Assembly: GCA_050943135.1 (NCBI GenBank)
Contig: JBMNOP010000006.1
Span: 1-64,000, forward strand
Source: RUG695 sp050943135
GTDB taxonomy: Bacteria; Planctomycetota; Planctomycetia; Pirellulales; Thermoguttaceae
Reading direction: 5' to 3'
DNA length: 64,000 nt
A program made the position numbers and the translations under genes. Of the stretch, positions 9,468 through 17,320 are shown one piece after another. Each line of letters opens with the position of its first letter. Positions within the stretch are counted from its first letter, which is position 1. The notes beneath the pieces were generated by a model. That model saw nothing but the letters and a program-made list of their open reading frames with translations, was not told where the DNA came from and did not search any database.

Positions 9468-9680
9468 CATTTTCCCCGGTGAACGTCAAGAAAATCGGTA
9501 AACTTTCTGTCCGGTGTTGTCAACCTTTTCGAGGAGCGGCCGGAGTTTGCGGTTTCCCAGGCAGGCGGCGCAATGATGGTCGGAGCAGAGGTCGACGCCG
9601 AGAAGCATGTCGTGGAACTGCGAGGTCAGCGGTTCGGAATGCTCTTCGCTCTCCAAGGACTCGTTGTTTCTTAGAAAGAT
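9468..9680. repeat. 213-bp direct repeat, copy B
   Basis: Second copy of the repeat described at 8618-8830, same orientation. It ends 100 bp before the phoR stop codon, so it forms the left border of the Pho island. The remainder of the gap (9681-9780) holds nothing recognised. Confidence 0.85.
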
Positions 9681-9780
9681 TCCGGGCCGGCCTTCCGGAG
9701 TGGCCGCGATTGTTCCGGAACCTGCGCGAGAGCCGGGCTTAAATGGCAATGTTTCCTTAAACAAGGGTTTTCCCCGCGAT

Positions 9781-11451
9781 TTATTCCGTTTTTCCCGATT
9801 TTTTGGGAAATATTACGGTGATTTCGGTTCCCTTATCCAGCTCGCTTCGAAGTTTAATGTGGCCATAGTGGTAGTGCACGGCGTGTTTGACGATGGAAAG
9901 CCCCAGTCCCGTACCGCCGGAAGTCCGCGAATGGCTCTTGTCCACGCGGTAGAACCGCTCGAACACCCGGCCCTGGCACCTCGGGGGGATGCCGATACCG
10001 GTATCTTTCACCGTGACGGAGGTGGTCTTTTCGTCTGACGTGACGTTCACCTCCACGCGACCGTTTTCTTTATTGTATTTGATGGCGTTGTCGCAGAGGT
10101 TGTAAACAACCTCGTATAACAGCCGTCGCACACCGTTCACCTCGGCACTCTGTCCGTCTGCGGAGAGCGTGACGTTCTTTTCCGCCGCCGCATCGTGCAG
10201 GTTCTCGATCGCCTCTTGTACAATCTCCAGCATATCCACATCCTCGCGCGGCATTGTGGCGCCTTCGTCAAGCTGGGACAGGCGGATAATATCCTCGATC
10301 AGCGCCACCATTCTCGCGGCCTCGGTACGGATATGCTCGATAAAGTGCGGGACGTCCTCCTGCTTTGCCATACCCTTTTCCAACAGCTCCGCGCTGCCGA
10401 TAATGCCCTGCAGCGGGGTCTTGAGCTCGTGCGACACATTGGCGGTAAACTCCTTGCGAATTCGTTCCGCCGTCTCCTGCTCGGTGATGTCGGACGAGAG
10501 AATGACCGTTCCGATCGCTTCGCCGTCCGAATCAATGCGACTGACCTCGAACTGATAGACGCGGCCGTTTCGCTCCACGCGAAGCTCGCTGAATCCGTCT
10601 GCTTTTGCCTGTCGTATGGCGGCAGTCATTTCAGGGCTGCGGTCCACCGTCAAAAAATCGCGGCCTGTACGGGAGTTGTCCGCGCCAAAGAGCTTCTGAG
10701 TGGCATGATTGATGCTGAGTACAGTCCCCCGGGTGTCCAGCAACACCAGCCCCTCTTTCATGCTGCCGGTGATCTGCGTGAACTCGTCACGCTGGCGCTG
10801 CAACAACCGAAGTTGGTTCCTGATCTCCCGCTGTTGTTGGTTGATCCGGCCCAAAAGCGGGGCGATCTCTTCGTAGGTGTCGTTTTCCAGCGGGTGTTCC
10901 AAGTCAAGCCGGTTCAGCGGCTCGACAATACGCTTCGACATACGGCTGGCCAAAACGCCGGATAGAACAAGCGAAACCACGAGAACGATCAATATGGGCT
11001 GGAGCATCCCCAGCGCCAATAAGCCCGCCGTGGCGTGGCTGACCGAGATACGAAGGACGGTGCCATCGGACAGCCGCTTGGCGTGATACTCCGTCTTTTG
11101 CAAGAGGGTTGCCGAGTAGCGTGAGCTTTCGCCCTCACCACCGGCCAACGCTCCCTGTATCTCGCTGCGGCCCAAGTAATTTTCCATGGTTTTCGCATCG
11201 GCTTGTGTGTCATAGAGCACCGTACCGTTGGCTGCAACCCATGTGAGACGGTAGTTATCTGAGCTGAGTTTTGCAAGATAGCTCTCACCATCGTCCTCGA
11301 CGGCCGCTGCTGCAATTTCAAGCTGATCTCTTATCTGTTTTTCCCGCACCTCATCGAAATAATCGTACAGGAATCTTATGGTGATGATCATGCTTGCAAG
11401 CAGCACCACGCTGGCCACAAGGAGGATCGATATGAAAATCTTTTTTGTCAT
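9781..11451 (-). CDS. phoR: phosphate sensor histidine kinase PhoR
   Basis: Membrane sensor kinase of the phosphate regulon, 556 residues from the ATG at 11451. Order of parts: TM1 (about 6-28), extracytoplasmic sensor (30-140), TM2 (142-168), HAMP-like linker, coiled coil (200-225), PAS domain (about 228-320), dimerisation/phosphoacceptor helix with His341 in NVSHELKTPL, and an ATPase domain with N box (NLCDNAIKYN), G1 (DTGIGI) and G2 (GTGLGLS). The ATG overlaps the phoB stop as ATGA, so the pair is coupled. A longer in-frame reading upstream lies inside phoB and is not credible. The size and architecture match Gram-positive PhoR. Confidence 0.94.
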   Translation of the reverse strand: MTKKIFISILLVASVVLLASMIITIRFLYDYFDEVREKQIRDQLEIAAAAVEDDGESYLAKLSSDNYRLTWVAANGTVLYDTQADAKTMENYLGRSEIQGALAGGEGESSRYSATLLQKTEYHAKRLSDGTVLRISVSHATAGLLALGMLQPILIVLVVSLVLSGVLASRMSKRIVEPLNRLDLEHPLENDTYEEIAPLLGRINQQQREIRNQLRLLQRQRDEFTQITGSMKEGLVLLDTRGTVLSINHATQKLFGADNSRTGRDFLTVDRSPEMTAAIRQAKADGFSELRVERNGRVYQFEVSRIDSDGEAIGTVILSSDITEQETAERIRKEFTANVSHELKTPLQGIIGSAELLEKGMAKQEDVPHFIEHIRTEAARMVALIEDIIRLSQLDEGATMPREDVDMLEIVQEAIENLHDAAAEKNVTLSADGQSAEVNGVRRLLYEVVYNLCDNAIKYNKENGRVEVNVTSDEKTTSVTVKDTGIGIPPRCQGRVFERFYRVDKSHSRTSGGTGLGLSIVKHAVHYHYGHIKLRSELDKGTEITVIFPKKSGKTE

Positions 11452-12122
11452 CCCTGTGTCTCCAGCCGGTAGCCCACGTTGCGCACCGTTTCGATCAGGT
11501 CGCCGTAGGAGCCCAACTTCTGCCGGAGGGTCCGGATGTGCATATCCACCGTTCGTGTCTCGCCGCAGTAATCCACACCCCAAACCTCCTCCATGAGTTG
11601 GTCGCGGGTAAAGGCGATGCCCGGATGGGAGAGGAACAGGCGAAGTATCTCAAACTCCTTGTAGGTCAGTATCACGCGTTCTCCATCCGCCGTTACGGTA
11701 TGCTCGTCCAGGTTGACGATCAAACCGCCCGTTTTCAGCAGATGTTCCGTTGGCTTCGGAGCGCAACGGCGCAGCACGGCCTTGACGCACGAGACAAGCT
11801 CCATCACGCCAAAGGGCTTGGTGAGATAATAATCCGCGCCGAGATCAAGCCCCTGGATCTTGTCGTATTCCGCCCCCTTGGCCGTTGCCATCACCACCGG
11901 AATCTCACGAAACTTCGCAGACTCCTTCATGCGGCGCAGCAGCTCTATCCCATCCACACCGGGCAACATCACATCCAGCACCACAAGATCCGGCTGCTCT
12001 GTTTGCAGAGCTTCCCAGAAGGAGGTTCCGTCCTCGAAACCCCTCGCCTCAAAACCGGTCGATTGCAGGCTGTATACCTCGATATCGCGTATGCTGGCCT
12101 CGTCTTCTACGCACCAGATCAC
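11448..12122 (-). CDS. phoB: phosphate response regulator PhoB/PhoP (OmpR family)
   Basis: 224-residue response regulator. Receiver domain (1-118) has the acidic pocket (VEDE), phosphoacceptor Asp50 (VVLDVMLPG) and the conserved Lys in LTKPFG; the C-terminal winged helix (about 130-222) ends in VRNVGYRLE. I choose the GTG at 12122: AAGGAGGG lies six bases upstream, the motif VIWCVEDE begins there, and the start overlaps the phoU stop (GTGA). It should bind the Pho-box-like repeats upstream of pstS when phosphorylated by PhoR, which is inference from the pairing. Confidence 0.94.
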   Translation of the reverse strand: MIWCVEDEASIRDIEVYSLQSTGFEARGFEDGTSFWEALQTEQPDLVVLDVMLPGVDGIELLRRMKESAKFREIPVVMATAKGAEYDKIQGLDLGADYYLTKPFGVMELVSCVKAVLRRCAPKPTEHLLKTGGLIVNLDEHTVTADGERVILTYKEFEILRLFLSHPGIAFTRDQLMEEVWGVDYCGETRTVDMHIRTLRQKLGSYGDLIETVRNVGYRLETQG

Positions 12123-12769
12123 ACTGATCCCTCCTTGTGCACGCCCGTTACCGAAAAAATGACCCATTCGGCGATGTTGACCGCGTGGTCGCCGATCCGT
12201 TCAAAGTATTTTGCGATCATCAGAAGGTCGAGGGCGTATTCCCCGTCCGAAGGATCCTTGCTTATTTTCTCGATCAGTTCGCTTTTCACCTGGGCGAAGA
12301 AAGCGTCGACGGTGTCGTCGTCCGCGACGACCTTTTCTGCTAACCTGATATCACGTTTTACGAAAGCGTCCACGCTTCCCGTGACCATTTGTATGGTGGC
12401 CCGGGCCATCTCGCGTATCAGGTCGTCGTTTTCGACGTTTCTGCCGTTCAGCGAGCAGATGATCTCCGCAATATCCTCGGCCTGGTCGCCGATACGCTCC
12501 ATGTCGGTGATCATCTTGAGAGCGGCGGAGATCTGCCGCAGATCCCTTGCCACCGGCTGCTGCTGTAAAAGCAGCTTCAGGCACATCGACTCGATGTTCC
12601 GTTCCTTCTGATCGATCTCCGCATCCAGCGGGGATAACGTCTTCGCCAGCTCCGTGTCCGCGGTGGTCAACGCCCTGGAGGCAAGGGCGATGATCTCTTC
12701 GCAGAGCGCGCCCATCTCAATAAGCTCTTTGTTCAAAAGGTCGAGCTGCTCGTCAAAACGACTTCTCAT
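12119..12769 (-). CDS. phoU: phosphate signalling protein PhoU
   Basis: 216-residue all-helical protein made of two PhoU repeats. The metal-binding signatures are visible as DMERIGDQAEDI (about residue 89) and YFERIGDHAVNIAE (about residue 188). PhoU couples the state of the Pst transporter to the PhoR kinase and dampens signalling at high phosphate. The ATG at 12769 shares one base with the pstB stop (TAATG), and the 3' end overlaps the phoB start, so it is embedded in the operon. Confidence 0.96.
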   Translation of the reverse strand: MRSRFDEQLDLLNKELIEMGALCEEIIALASRALTTADTELAKTLSPLDAEIDQKERNIESMCLKLLLQQQPVARDLRQISAALKMITDMERIGDQAEDIAEIICSLNGRNVENDDLIREMARATIQMVTGSVDAFVKRDIRLAEKVVADDDTVDAFFAQVKSELIEKISKDPSDGEYALDLLMIAKYFERIGDHAVNIAEWVIFSVTGVHKEGSV

Positions 12770-13524
12770 TATCCAAACCTCCCTGTGATGTAATCCTCGG
12801 TCCGTTGATCCGCCGGCTGGGAGAACAGCTTTTCCGTCGCGCCGTACTCCACCAGCTCGCCCAGCAGGAAGAACGCCGTGTTGTCCGAAATACGGACAGC
12901 CTGCTGCATATTGTGCGTAACGATGACGATAGTATATTTCTCCTTGAGTTGCAAGGCAAGATCCTCGATTTTGGAAGTCGAGATGGGGTCGAGGGCACTG
13001 GTCGGCTCGTCCATCAGCAGCACTACCGGTTCTACCGCCAGCGCACGGGCGATGCATAGACGCTGCTGTTGCCCGCCGGAGAGGCCCAGCGCATTCTTTT
13101 TCAGTCTGTCCTTGACTTCATCCCAGATCGCCGCGTCGCGCAAAGAGCTCTCCACGATGTCGTCCAGCTTGGCCCTGCCTTTTATGCCGTGCGTCCTCGG
13201 GCCGTAGGCAACGTTATCGTAAATGCTCATGGGGAACGGGTTCGGCTTTTGAAACACCATGCCGATATGCCGGCGCAGCTCGCTGACATCCGTCGCAGGA
13301 TCGAAGATATCGGTCTCTCCGTATTTCACGGTTCCGGTGATCCTGACACCGGGTATCAGATCGTTCATACGGTTGAGCGTTTTGAGAAAGGTGGATTTAC
13401 CGCAACCAGAGGGACCGATAAGGGCAGTGATGCTTTTCTCCGGAATGTCCATACTGACATTCTTCAGCGCCTGCTGGTCATCATACCACAGGCACAGATT
13501 GTCGATCGTCATGATATTGCTCAT
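12769..13524 (-). CDS. pstB: phosphate ABC transporter ATPase PstB
   Basis: 251-residue ATP-binding subunit of the high-affinity phosphate importer. Walker A is GPSGCGKST, the Q-loop is near FQKPNPFP, the signature is LSGGQQQRL, Walker B is VVLLMDEPTSALD, and the switch His is in IVTHNMQQA. These are all standard for PstB. The ATG overlaps the pstA stop (ATGA). Confidence 0.97.
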   Translation of the reverse strand: MSNIMTIDNLCLWYDDQQALKNVSMDIPEKSITALIGPSGCGKSTFLKTLNRMNDLIPGVRITGTVKYGETDIFDPATDVSELRRHIGMVFQKPNPFPMSIYDNVAYGPRTHGIKGRAKLDDIVESSLRDAAIWDEVKDRLKKNALGLSGGQQQRLCIARALAVEPVVLLMDEPTSALDPISTSKIEDLALQLKEKYTIVIVTHNMQQAVRISDNTAFFLLGELVEYGATEKLFSQPADQRTEDYITGRFG

Positions 13525-14384
13525 AACGCTTTTTTCCGCTTAAAGTACCACTGGGTAAGCGTCGCGGCAAGATTGATCATCATCGTCAGTCCCATCAGTA
13601 TGGCCGCGACCGCAAACGCAACGCCAAACTCGCCCTGCTCCTTGGCGTAAACATAGAGTGCCACGGTCAGCGTCGCGCCGGCGCTTGTCAGCCCCTCGGC
13701 AATACCATTCAGGGTATGGGCAAAACCCGCGGTGAATAAAAGCGCCGCCGATTCGCCGAGGATGCGCCCTACCGACAAGATACAGCCGGTAATGATACCG
13801 TCGACGCAGCCGGGCAACACCACCGTGCGGATAACCCGCCATTTGCCCGCGCCGAGACCGAAAGCGCCTTCACGGTAGCTCTGAGGCACGGTCTTGAGAC
13901 TCTCCTGCGTGGTGCGCATGATGGTCGGCAGATTCATGATGACCAGCGTCATCGCGCCGGCCAACAGCGAGGTCCTCATCCCGAGGAACTGACAGAAGAA
14001 GAGCATTCCCACAAGGCCGTATATGATAGACGGAATGCCCGAAAGCGTCTCTGCCGCGTATTCGATGGCCGCCACGACTTTTTTGTTCTTCGCGTATTCC
14101 GTAAGATAGATGGCCGCACCCACACCCAGCGGCAAGACGACAAGCAGTGTTGCGATCACGATGTATACCGTGTTCAGGATATCCGGCAGGATGCCGATTC
14201 GCTCTGTCAGGTAGCTTGGCGAGGTGGAGAGCAGCTCCCAGGAGATGTTGGGCACCCCCTTGATCAGCACATAGGCGATCAAGAACAGTACCAACGCGCA
14301 GGTCAGTGTGGCGCACGTATACATCAAGGCGCGCATGAGGCCGATATATCCCCGCCGTTTGCGGGACAATTTTCCGCTTAGCAT
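13521..14384 (-). CDS. pstA: phosphate ABC transporter permease PstA
   Basis: 287-residue permease with six predicted membrane spans and the EAA-type coupling loop around YREGAFGLGAGKWRVI, which docks on PstB. I prefer the ATG at 14384 over a TTG at 14390 because GGGAGGG is six bases before the ATG. It begins two bases after the pstC stop and overlaps pstB by four bases. Confidence 0.95.
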   Translation of the reverse strand: MLSGKLSRKRRGYIGLMRALMYTCATLTCALVLFLIAYVLIKGVPNISWELLSTSPSYLTERIGILPDILNTVYIVIATLLVVLPLGVGAAIYLTEYAKNKKVVAAIEYAAETLSGIPSIIYGLVGMLFFCQFLGMRTSLLAGAMTLVIMNLPTIMRTTQESLKTVPQSYREGAFGLGAGKWRVIRTVVLPGCVDGIITGCILSVGRILGESAALLFTAGFAHTLNGIAEGLTSAGATLTVALYVYAKEQGEFGVAFAVAAILMGLTMMINLAATLTQWYFKRKKAL

Positions 14385-14386
14385 TC

Positions 14387-15262
14387 TCAACCCTCCCTGC
14401 TGCGCTTCAAAAAGAAGTTGAGCGTTGCGTTTATCATCATAATAAACAGGAAGAGCACCAGCGCGATCGAGAAGAGCGCCTGTCGCTGCAGACCGCTGGC
14501 ATAAGACATTTCGCTGGCCACCGCTGTGGTGAGAAACCGCACACTCTGGAAAAGGCTCGGCATATTCGCCACGTTTCCGGAGACCATCATCACGGCCATC
14601 GCTTCACCGATCGCCCGACCGACGCCCAGCACCACTGCCGCCGCGATGCCGCTTTTTGCCGCCGGGACGGAAATCTTGAAGTGGGTTTCCACCGGCATCG
14701 CGCCCAATGCAAGGGAGGCGTCCTCGTACTCCTTCGGCACAGCCTCCAGCGCGGTGACCGATACCTTGATGATGCTTGGCAGGATCATGATCGCCAGAAC
14801 GATGATGGCGGCGAAAAGGCTTGCCCCGTCCGGCACATGGAACAGATTTCGTATCGCCGGAACCAGCACCAGCATACCCACAAGGCCATATACCACCGAT
14901 GGGATGCCGGCCAGTAGACTGACCGCCGATTCCATCACCGTTTTGACCTTTGGCGGCGCGACTTTTGCCAGATATACCGCCGTCATCAGGCCGATGGGAA
15001 CGCCGACAATGATCGCCCCCGCCGTGCCGTACACGCTTGTGAGGACAAATGGGAGTATTCCGTAGGAATTCTCCGCCGCCGTTGAAGCCCACTTCGTGCC
15101 AAACAAAAACTTGATGAGCCCTATCTCCCATATGGCCGGAATGCCGGAGATGATCAGGTACACGGTGATCAGCAGCACGAAGCAGACCGTAATCAGGCCC
15201 ATGATCAGAAAGACGCCGTGTACAGCTGTTTCTAATGCTTTTTTCTTACTTTTTATACACAT
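14387..15262 (-). CDS. pstC: phosphate ABC transporter permease PstC
   Basis: 291-residue permease with six membrane spans; the cytoplasmic coupling motif is around YEDASLALGAMPVET. AAGGAGG sits five bases before the ATG at 15262, which is preferred to an in-frame GTG two codons earlier that would abut the Shine-Dalgarno. It is separated from pstS by 69 bp and has the strongest ribosome-binding site of the set. Confidence 0.95.
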   Translation of the reverse strand: MCIKSKKKALETAVHGVFLIMGLITVCFVLLITVYLIISGIPAIWEIGLIKFLFGTKWASTAAENSYGILPFVLTSVYGTAGAIIVGVPIGLMTAVYLAKVAPPKVKTVMESAVSLLAGIPSVVYGLVGMLVLVPAIRNLFHVPDGASLFAAIIVLAIMILPSIIKVSVTALEAVPKEYEDASLALGAMPVETHFKISVPAAKSGIAAAVVLGVGRAIGEAMAVMMVSGNVANMPSLFQSVRFLTTAVASEMSYASGLQRQALFSIALVLFLFIMMINATLNFFLKRSREG

Positions 15263-15331
15263 ACACACCTCCTTATTCTGCCTGAAAGGGGCTGCCGCCG
15301 GGCAGCCGCCCCTCTGCCCCTTGTGTGTCTG

Positions 15332-16144
15332 TTATTTTGCCGCGACGGCTCCCGCAGCGGAGATGATTTTAGCCGCTTCCGCAGAGGTGATGTAGTCGAA
15401 GAACTGCTGCGCGGTTTCGCCGAGCGCCGTGCCTTCCTTTGTCACGAGAACGAAGGGGCGCTGGATCAGATAGCTGCCTTTTTTAATGCTGCTCTCGCTG
15501 GGAATTACGCCGTCCACGGAAAGCGTCTTGACGCTGTTTTTGACCGATGCGAGCGATGTATAGCCGACGGCATCCGGGTTCTGGGATACCGAGGTGATGA
15601 CGTCGCCGGCGCTGGTCAGCTCCTGACGATACTTGCAGGCGTCTTCGGTACCGGTGATCGATTCAAAGCCGTCTCGCGTGCCACTGCCGGCCTCGCGCCC
15701 GATAAGCACGACCTCGGCGTCATTTCCGCCGACGTCTTTCCAGTTGGTGATCTCGCCGGTGTAGAGGGAGGCGATCTCGGCAAGACTCAGGTCAGAAACC
15801 GGATTCTGCGGGTTGACGATGATGGCGATGCCATCATAGGCGAGGACGGTTTCTTTCAGACTCTCGGTCTTTTCCTCGTCCTTCAGGTTTCTGCTGGACA
15901 GCCCAATATCGCAGCGCCCTTCCAGCACGGCCTTGATGCCGGATCCGGAGCCGGTGGGGTTGTACGTGAAGGTGACGTTTTTGTTCTCTGCCATGTAGGA
16001 CTCGCCCAGCGCGCCGATGACCTTTTCCATGGAAGTGGAGCCGTCAGTGGAAACCGTGCCTCTGCGGTCCCCCGTGCCGCAGCCGGTCAGCATAGCAACT
16101 GCCATTACTCCGATAACAAGCATGCCGATGATCTTTTTCACCAC
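15332..16144 (-). CDS. pstS: phosphate-binding lipoprotein PstS
   Basis: 270-residue solute-binding protein. The signal peptide ends in a lipobox (MLTGC), so it is lipid-anchored, the arrangement usual in Gram-positives. Phosphate-binding motifs include STSMEK near the N-terminus, TGSGSGI and REAGSGTRDGFE. The start is a GTG (a GTG pair) with AAAGGAG upstream. It is the first gene of the operon, reading leftward from the promoter at 16425-16479. The short length and residue style resemble clostridial PstS. Confidence 0.95.
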   Translation of the reverse strand: MVKKIIGMLVIGVMAVAMLTGCGTGDRRGTVSTDGSTSMEKVIGALGESYMAENKNVTFTYNPTGSGSGIKAVLEGRCDIGLSSRNLKDEEKTESLKETVLAYDGIAIIVNPQNPVSDLSLAEIASLYTGEITNWKDVGGNDAEVVLIGREAGSGTRDGFESITGTEDACKYRQELTSAGDVITSVSQNPDAVGYTSLASVKNSVKTLSVDGVIPSESSIKKGSYLIQRPFVLVTKEGTALGETAQQFFDYITSAEAAKIISAAGAVAAK

Positions 16145-16222
16145 AAAAATCTCCTTTCATCTTGGTACCTGACGATGTCCCGGACTTGATGAAAATGCCG
16201 TTAATGGACATGAAGACCTGCC

Positions 16223-16292
16223 GATTCCGGAGAGAAGGATCAATGGTCCGCAACGACGCGATTGTAAGACATAAGATTCTCTCTCCGGAATC
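16223..16292. other. 13-bp inverted repeat in the pstS leader
   Basis: GATTCCGGAGAGA at 16223-16235 and its perfect complement TCTCTCCGGAATC at 16280-16292, with 44 nt between. Located in the untranslated leader upstream of pstS. Could be a long-loop hairpin, a protein-binding site or the ends of an inserted sequence; function unknown. Confidence 0.5.
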
Positions 16293-16293
16293 T

Positions 16294-16335
16294 GTTTTTC
16301 TTCTCTAAGTTGTTCACCATTCGGAGAAGAAAAAC
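16294..16335. other. 12-bp inverted repeat in the pstS leader
   Basis: GTTTTTCTTCTC at 16294-16305 and GAGAAGAAAAAC at 16324-16335, perfect, 18-nt loop. It adjoins the previous inverted repeat by one base. The stem is A+T-rich. On the minus-strand transcript it precedes the 13-bp repeat; it could be part of an attenuator or mRNA-stability element. Confidence 0.5.
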
Positions 16336-16424
16336 ACCCTGTGTGGTACAAAACAACCTGTTTGTTTATTCCAAGTAGTAAGTAATTCCCTTCGTTTTTG
16401 ACACTTCAGTTTTCTACAGTTTCA

Positions 16425-16479
16425 ATGATACCAAACCGTTGTAAAATGAAAGAGGAGCCTTATGTAAAATCGATGTCAA
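16425..16479 (-). promoter_or_regulatory. probable Pho-regulated promoter of the pst operon
   Basis: On the minus strand, TTGACA (16474-16479), TTTACA (16463-16468) and TTTACA (16440-16445) are spaced 11 and 23 bases apart, the helical-turn spacing of PhoP/PhoB direct repeats; the TT(N)ACA orientation on the coding strand is the one described for Bacillus PhoP boxes. They are followed by an extended -10, TG-G-TATCAT (16425-16433), and no good -35, as expected for an activator-dependent promoter. The implied leader is about 270 nt. Confidence 0.6.
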
Positions 16480-16491
16480 ATCACAGGTGTT

Positions 16492-16544
16492 GGGGCGATT
16501 GGGGTTCACGGCTCCCCAAGCAGGCTGCGCCATGACGGTCGGAA
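16492..16544. repeat. diverged third copy (C) of the 213-bp repeat, partial
   Basis: 53 bp aligning without gaps to the core of copies A and B (38 of 53 identical to copy A by my count, with 13 of 15 differences being transitions), same orientation. It begins 13 bp beyond the last Pho-box element, so it borders the right side of the Pho island. Confidence 0.55.
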
Positions 16545-16646
16545 CAGGATTCGGCGGCGGACATCTTCGCAAACAGAGGAAAAATTCAAAAAAAATTACG
16601 ATTTTTCACTCAACCGGCAAAAAGGTACTTGCATTGCGGGAAGCTA

Positions 16647-16652
16647 TATAAT
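16647..16652 (+). promoter_or_regulatory. -10 element of the probable 6S RNA gene
   Basis: Perfect TATAAT at 16647-16652. No convincing -35 at 16-18 bp spacing. The expected start, about six bases downstream, coincides with the 5' end of the 6S-like sequence. Confidence 0.55.
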
Positions 16653-16657
16653 GTTTT

Positions 16658-16846
16658 ACTGATGTTCACGCACCGCGGGCGAGGAACCCCGGTCGTTCGT
16701 TTCATTCCTTTCCGGCCCTGTTACGGGCCGGAATCGTTACAGGAAAATGGAACCGTGCAGAGTTAGCGGAGTTAACCGTGCCGCAACGAGAAGCCGAACG
16801 ATAAGGGGGCTTGCTTCACCTACCCGCCTCTTTTTGTGATCCCGCG
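16658..16846 (+). ncRNA. ssrS: probable 6S RNA
   Basis: About 190 nt with no coding potential, right after a TATAAT box and before a hairpin. From memory of Escherichia coli 6S RNA, both sides match in order: GATGTTC, then GCGGGC, a CCCC/CCGG stretch and TTTCATTC on the 5' arm, and GAGAAGCC then TTCACCT on the 3' arm. Pairings I can draw: GAT and CAC near the 5' end with GTGATC near the 3' end, GCGGG with CCCGC, GTCGTTCG with CGAACGAT, and an apical hairpin CCGGCCC/GGGCCGG at about 16711-16730. 6S RNA binds the sigma-70 holoenzyme as a promoter mimic. The family call is by eye; an uncharacterised structured RNA is the alternative. Confidence 0.55.
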
Positions 16847-16870
16847 ACCGAACCCCGCCACGGGGCCGGT
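16847..16870 (+). terminator. GC-rich hairpin ending the 6S-like RNA
   Basis: ACCG plus CCCCG pairs with CGGGG plus CGGT around a three-base loop, followed by a weak pyrimidine tract (ATTTCCTCCT). Placed where the 6S-like RNA should end. Confidence 0.5.
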
Positions 16871-16957
16871 ATTTCCTCCTGAGAAAAACAGACCTTCGGT
16901 TGTTCGGTTATACGGAATGATACCGAAAAACAAGAGAGAGAGAATCTGAAATTTTGA

Positions 16958-17101
16958 TCCGCTGACTTTTTCAGACTCGACTGTTTGCCTCTACGACCAC
17001 AAAAATACTACCGCGATTTTATGAACTTTCTGCCGGAAGCGATTATCGGGTTCACCATCTATATCTACCATTTAACGGAAGAAGAGATCGAAAGTCTGTG
17101 A
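16958..17101 (+). pseudogene. possible gene remnant
   Basis: An open stretch of 47 codons between two stops whose translation looks protein-like (PQKYYRDFMNFLPEAI, then GFTIYIYHLTEEEIESL). The only ATG (17021) would give 26 residues with no clear ribosome-binding site. It reads like the tail of a lost gene. The rest of 16871-17320 holds nothing recognised. Confidence 0.25.
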
Positions 17102-17320
17102 TCGGTCTTCACGCAACGGCCTTTTTCCAAACGGAGTGGGGGAGCCCCCATCCGATCGGCTCTCGGAGACAGGAATGCCGCCGGACACCCCCCGAAGGGA
17201 GCGTCCGATCTATTCTGCACTTGACTTTTCCCCTGAAAAAAAGGAAACTTCCCGGCGTTTCCCTGGGAGTTCGGAGGAGCCGCTCCCTCTCCCATGCGAA
17301 CAAAATGAGTCGTTTGATCT

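Noticed and set aside
9486..9764. Minus-strand frame of 92 codons across repeat B
   Set aside because: Same reason as for repeat A; no ribosome-binding site and no conserved N-terminus.
12767..13057. N-terminal extension of the phoU frame into pstB
   Set aside because: Lies wholly inside the pstB coding sequence in another frame; the ATG at 12769 gives a full-length PhoU.
16647..16870. RNase P RNA, SRP RNA, tmRNA or a cobalamin/TPP riboswitch in the structured region
   Set aside because: The characteristic conserved words of these families are missing and the length is wrong for RNase P and tmRNA; 6S RNA fits better.
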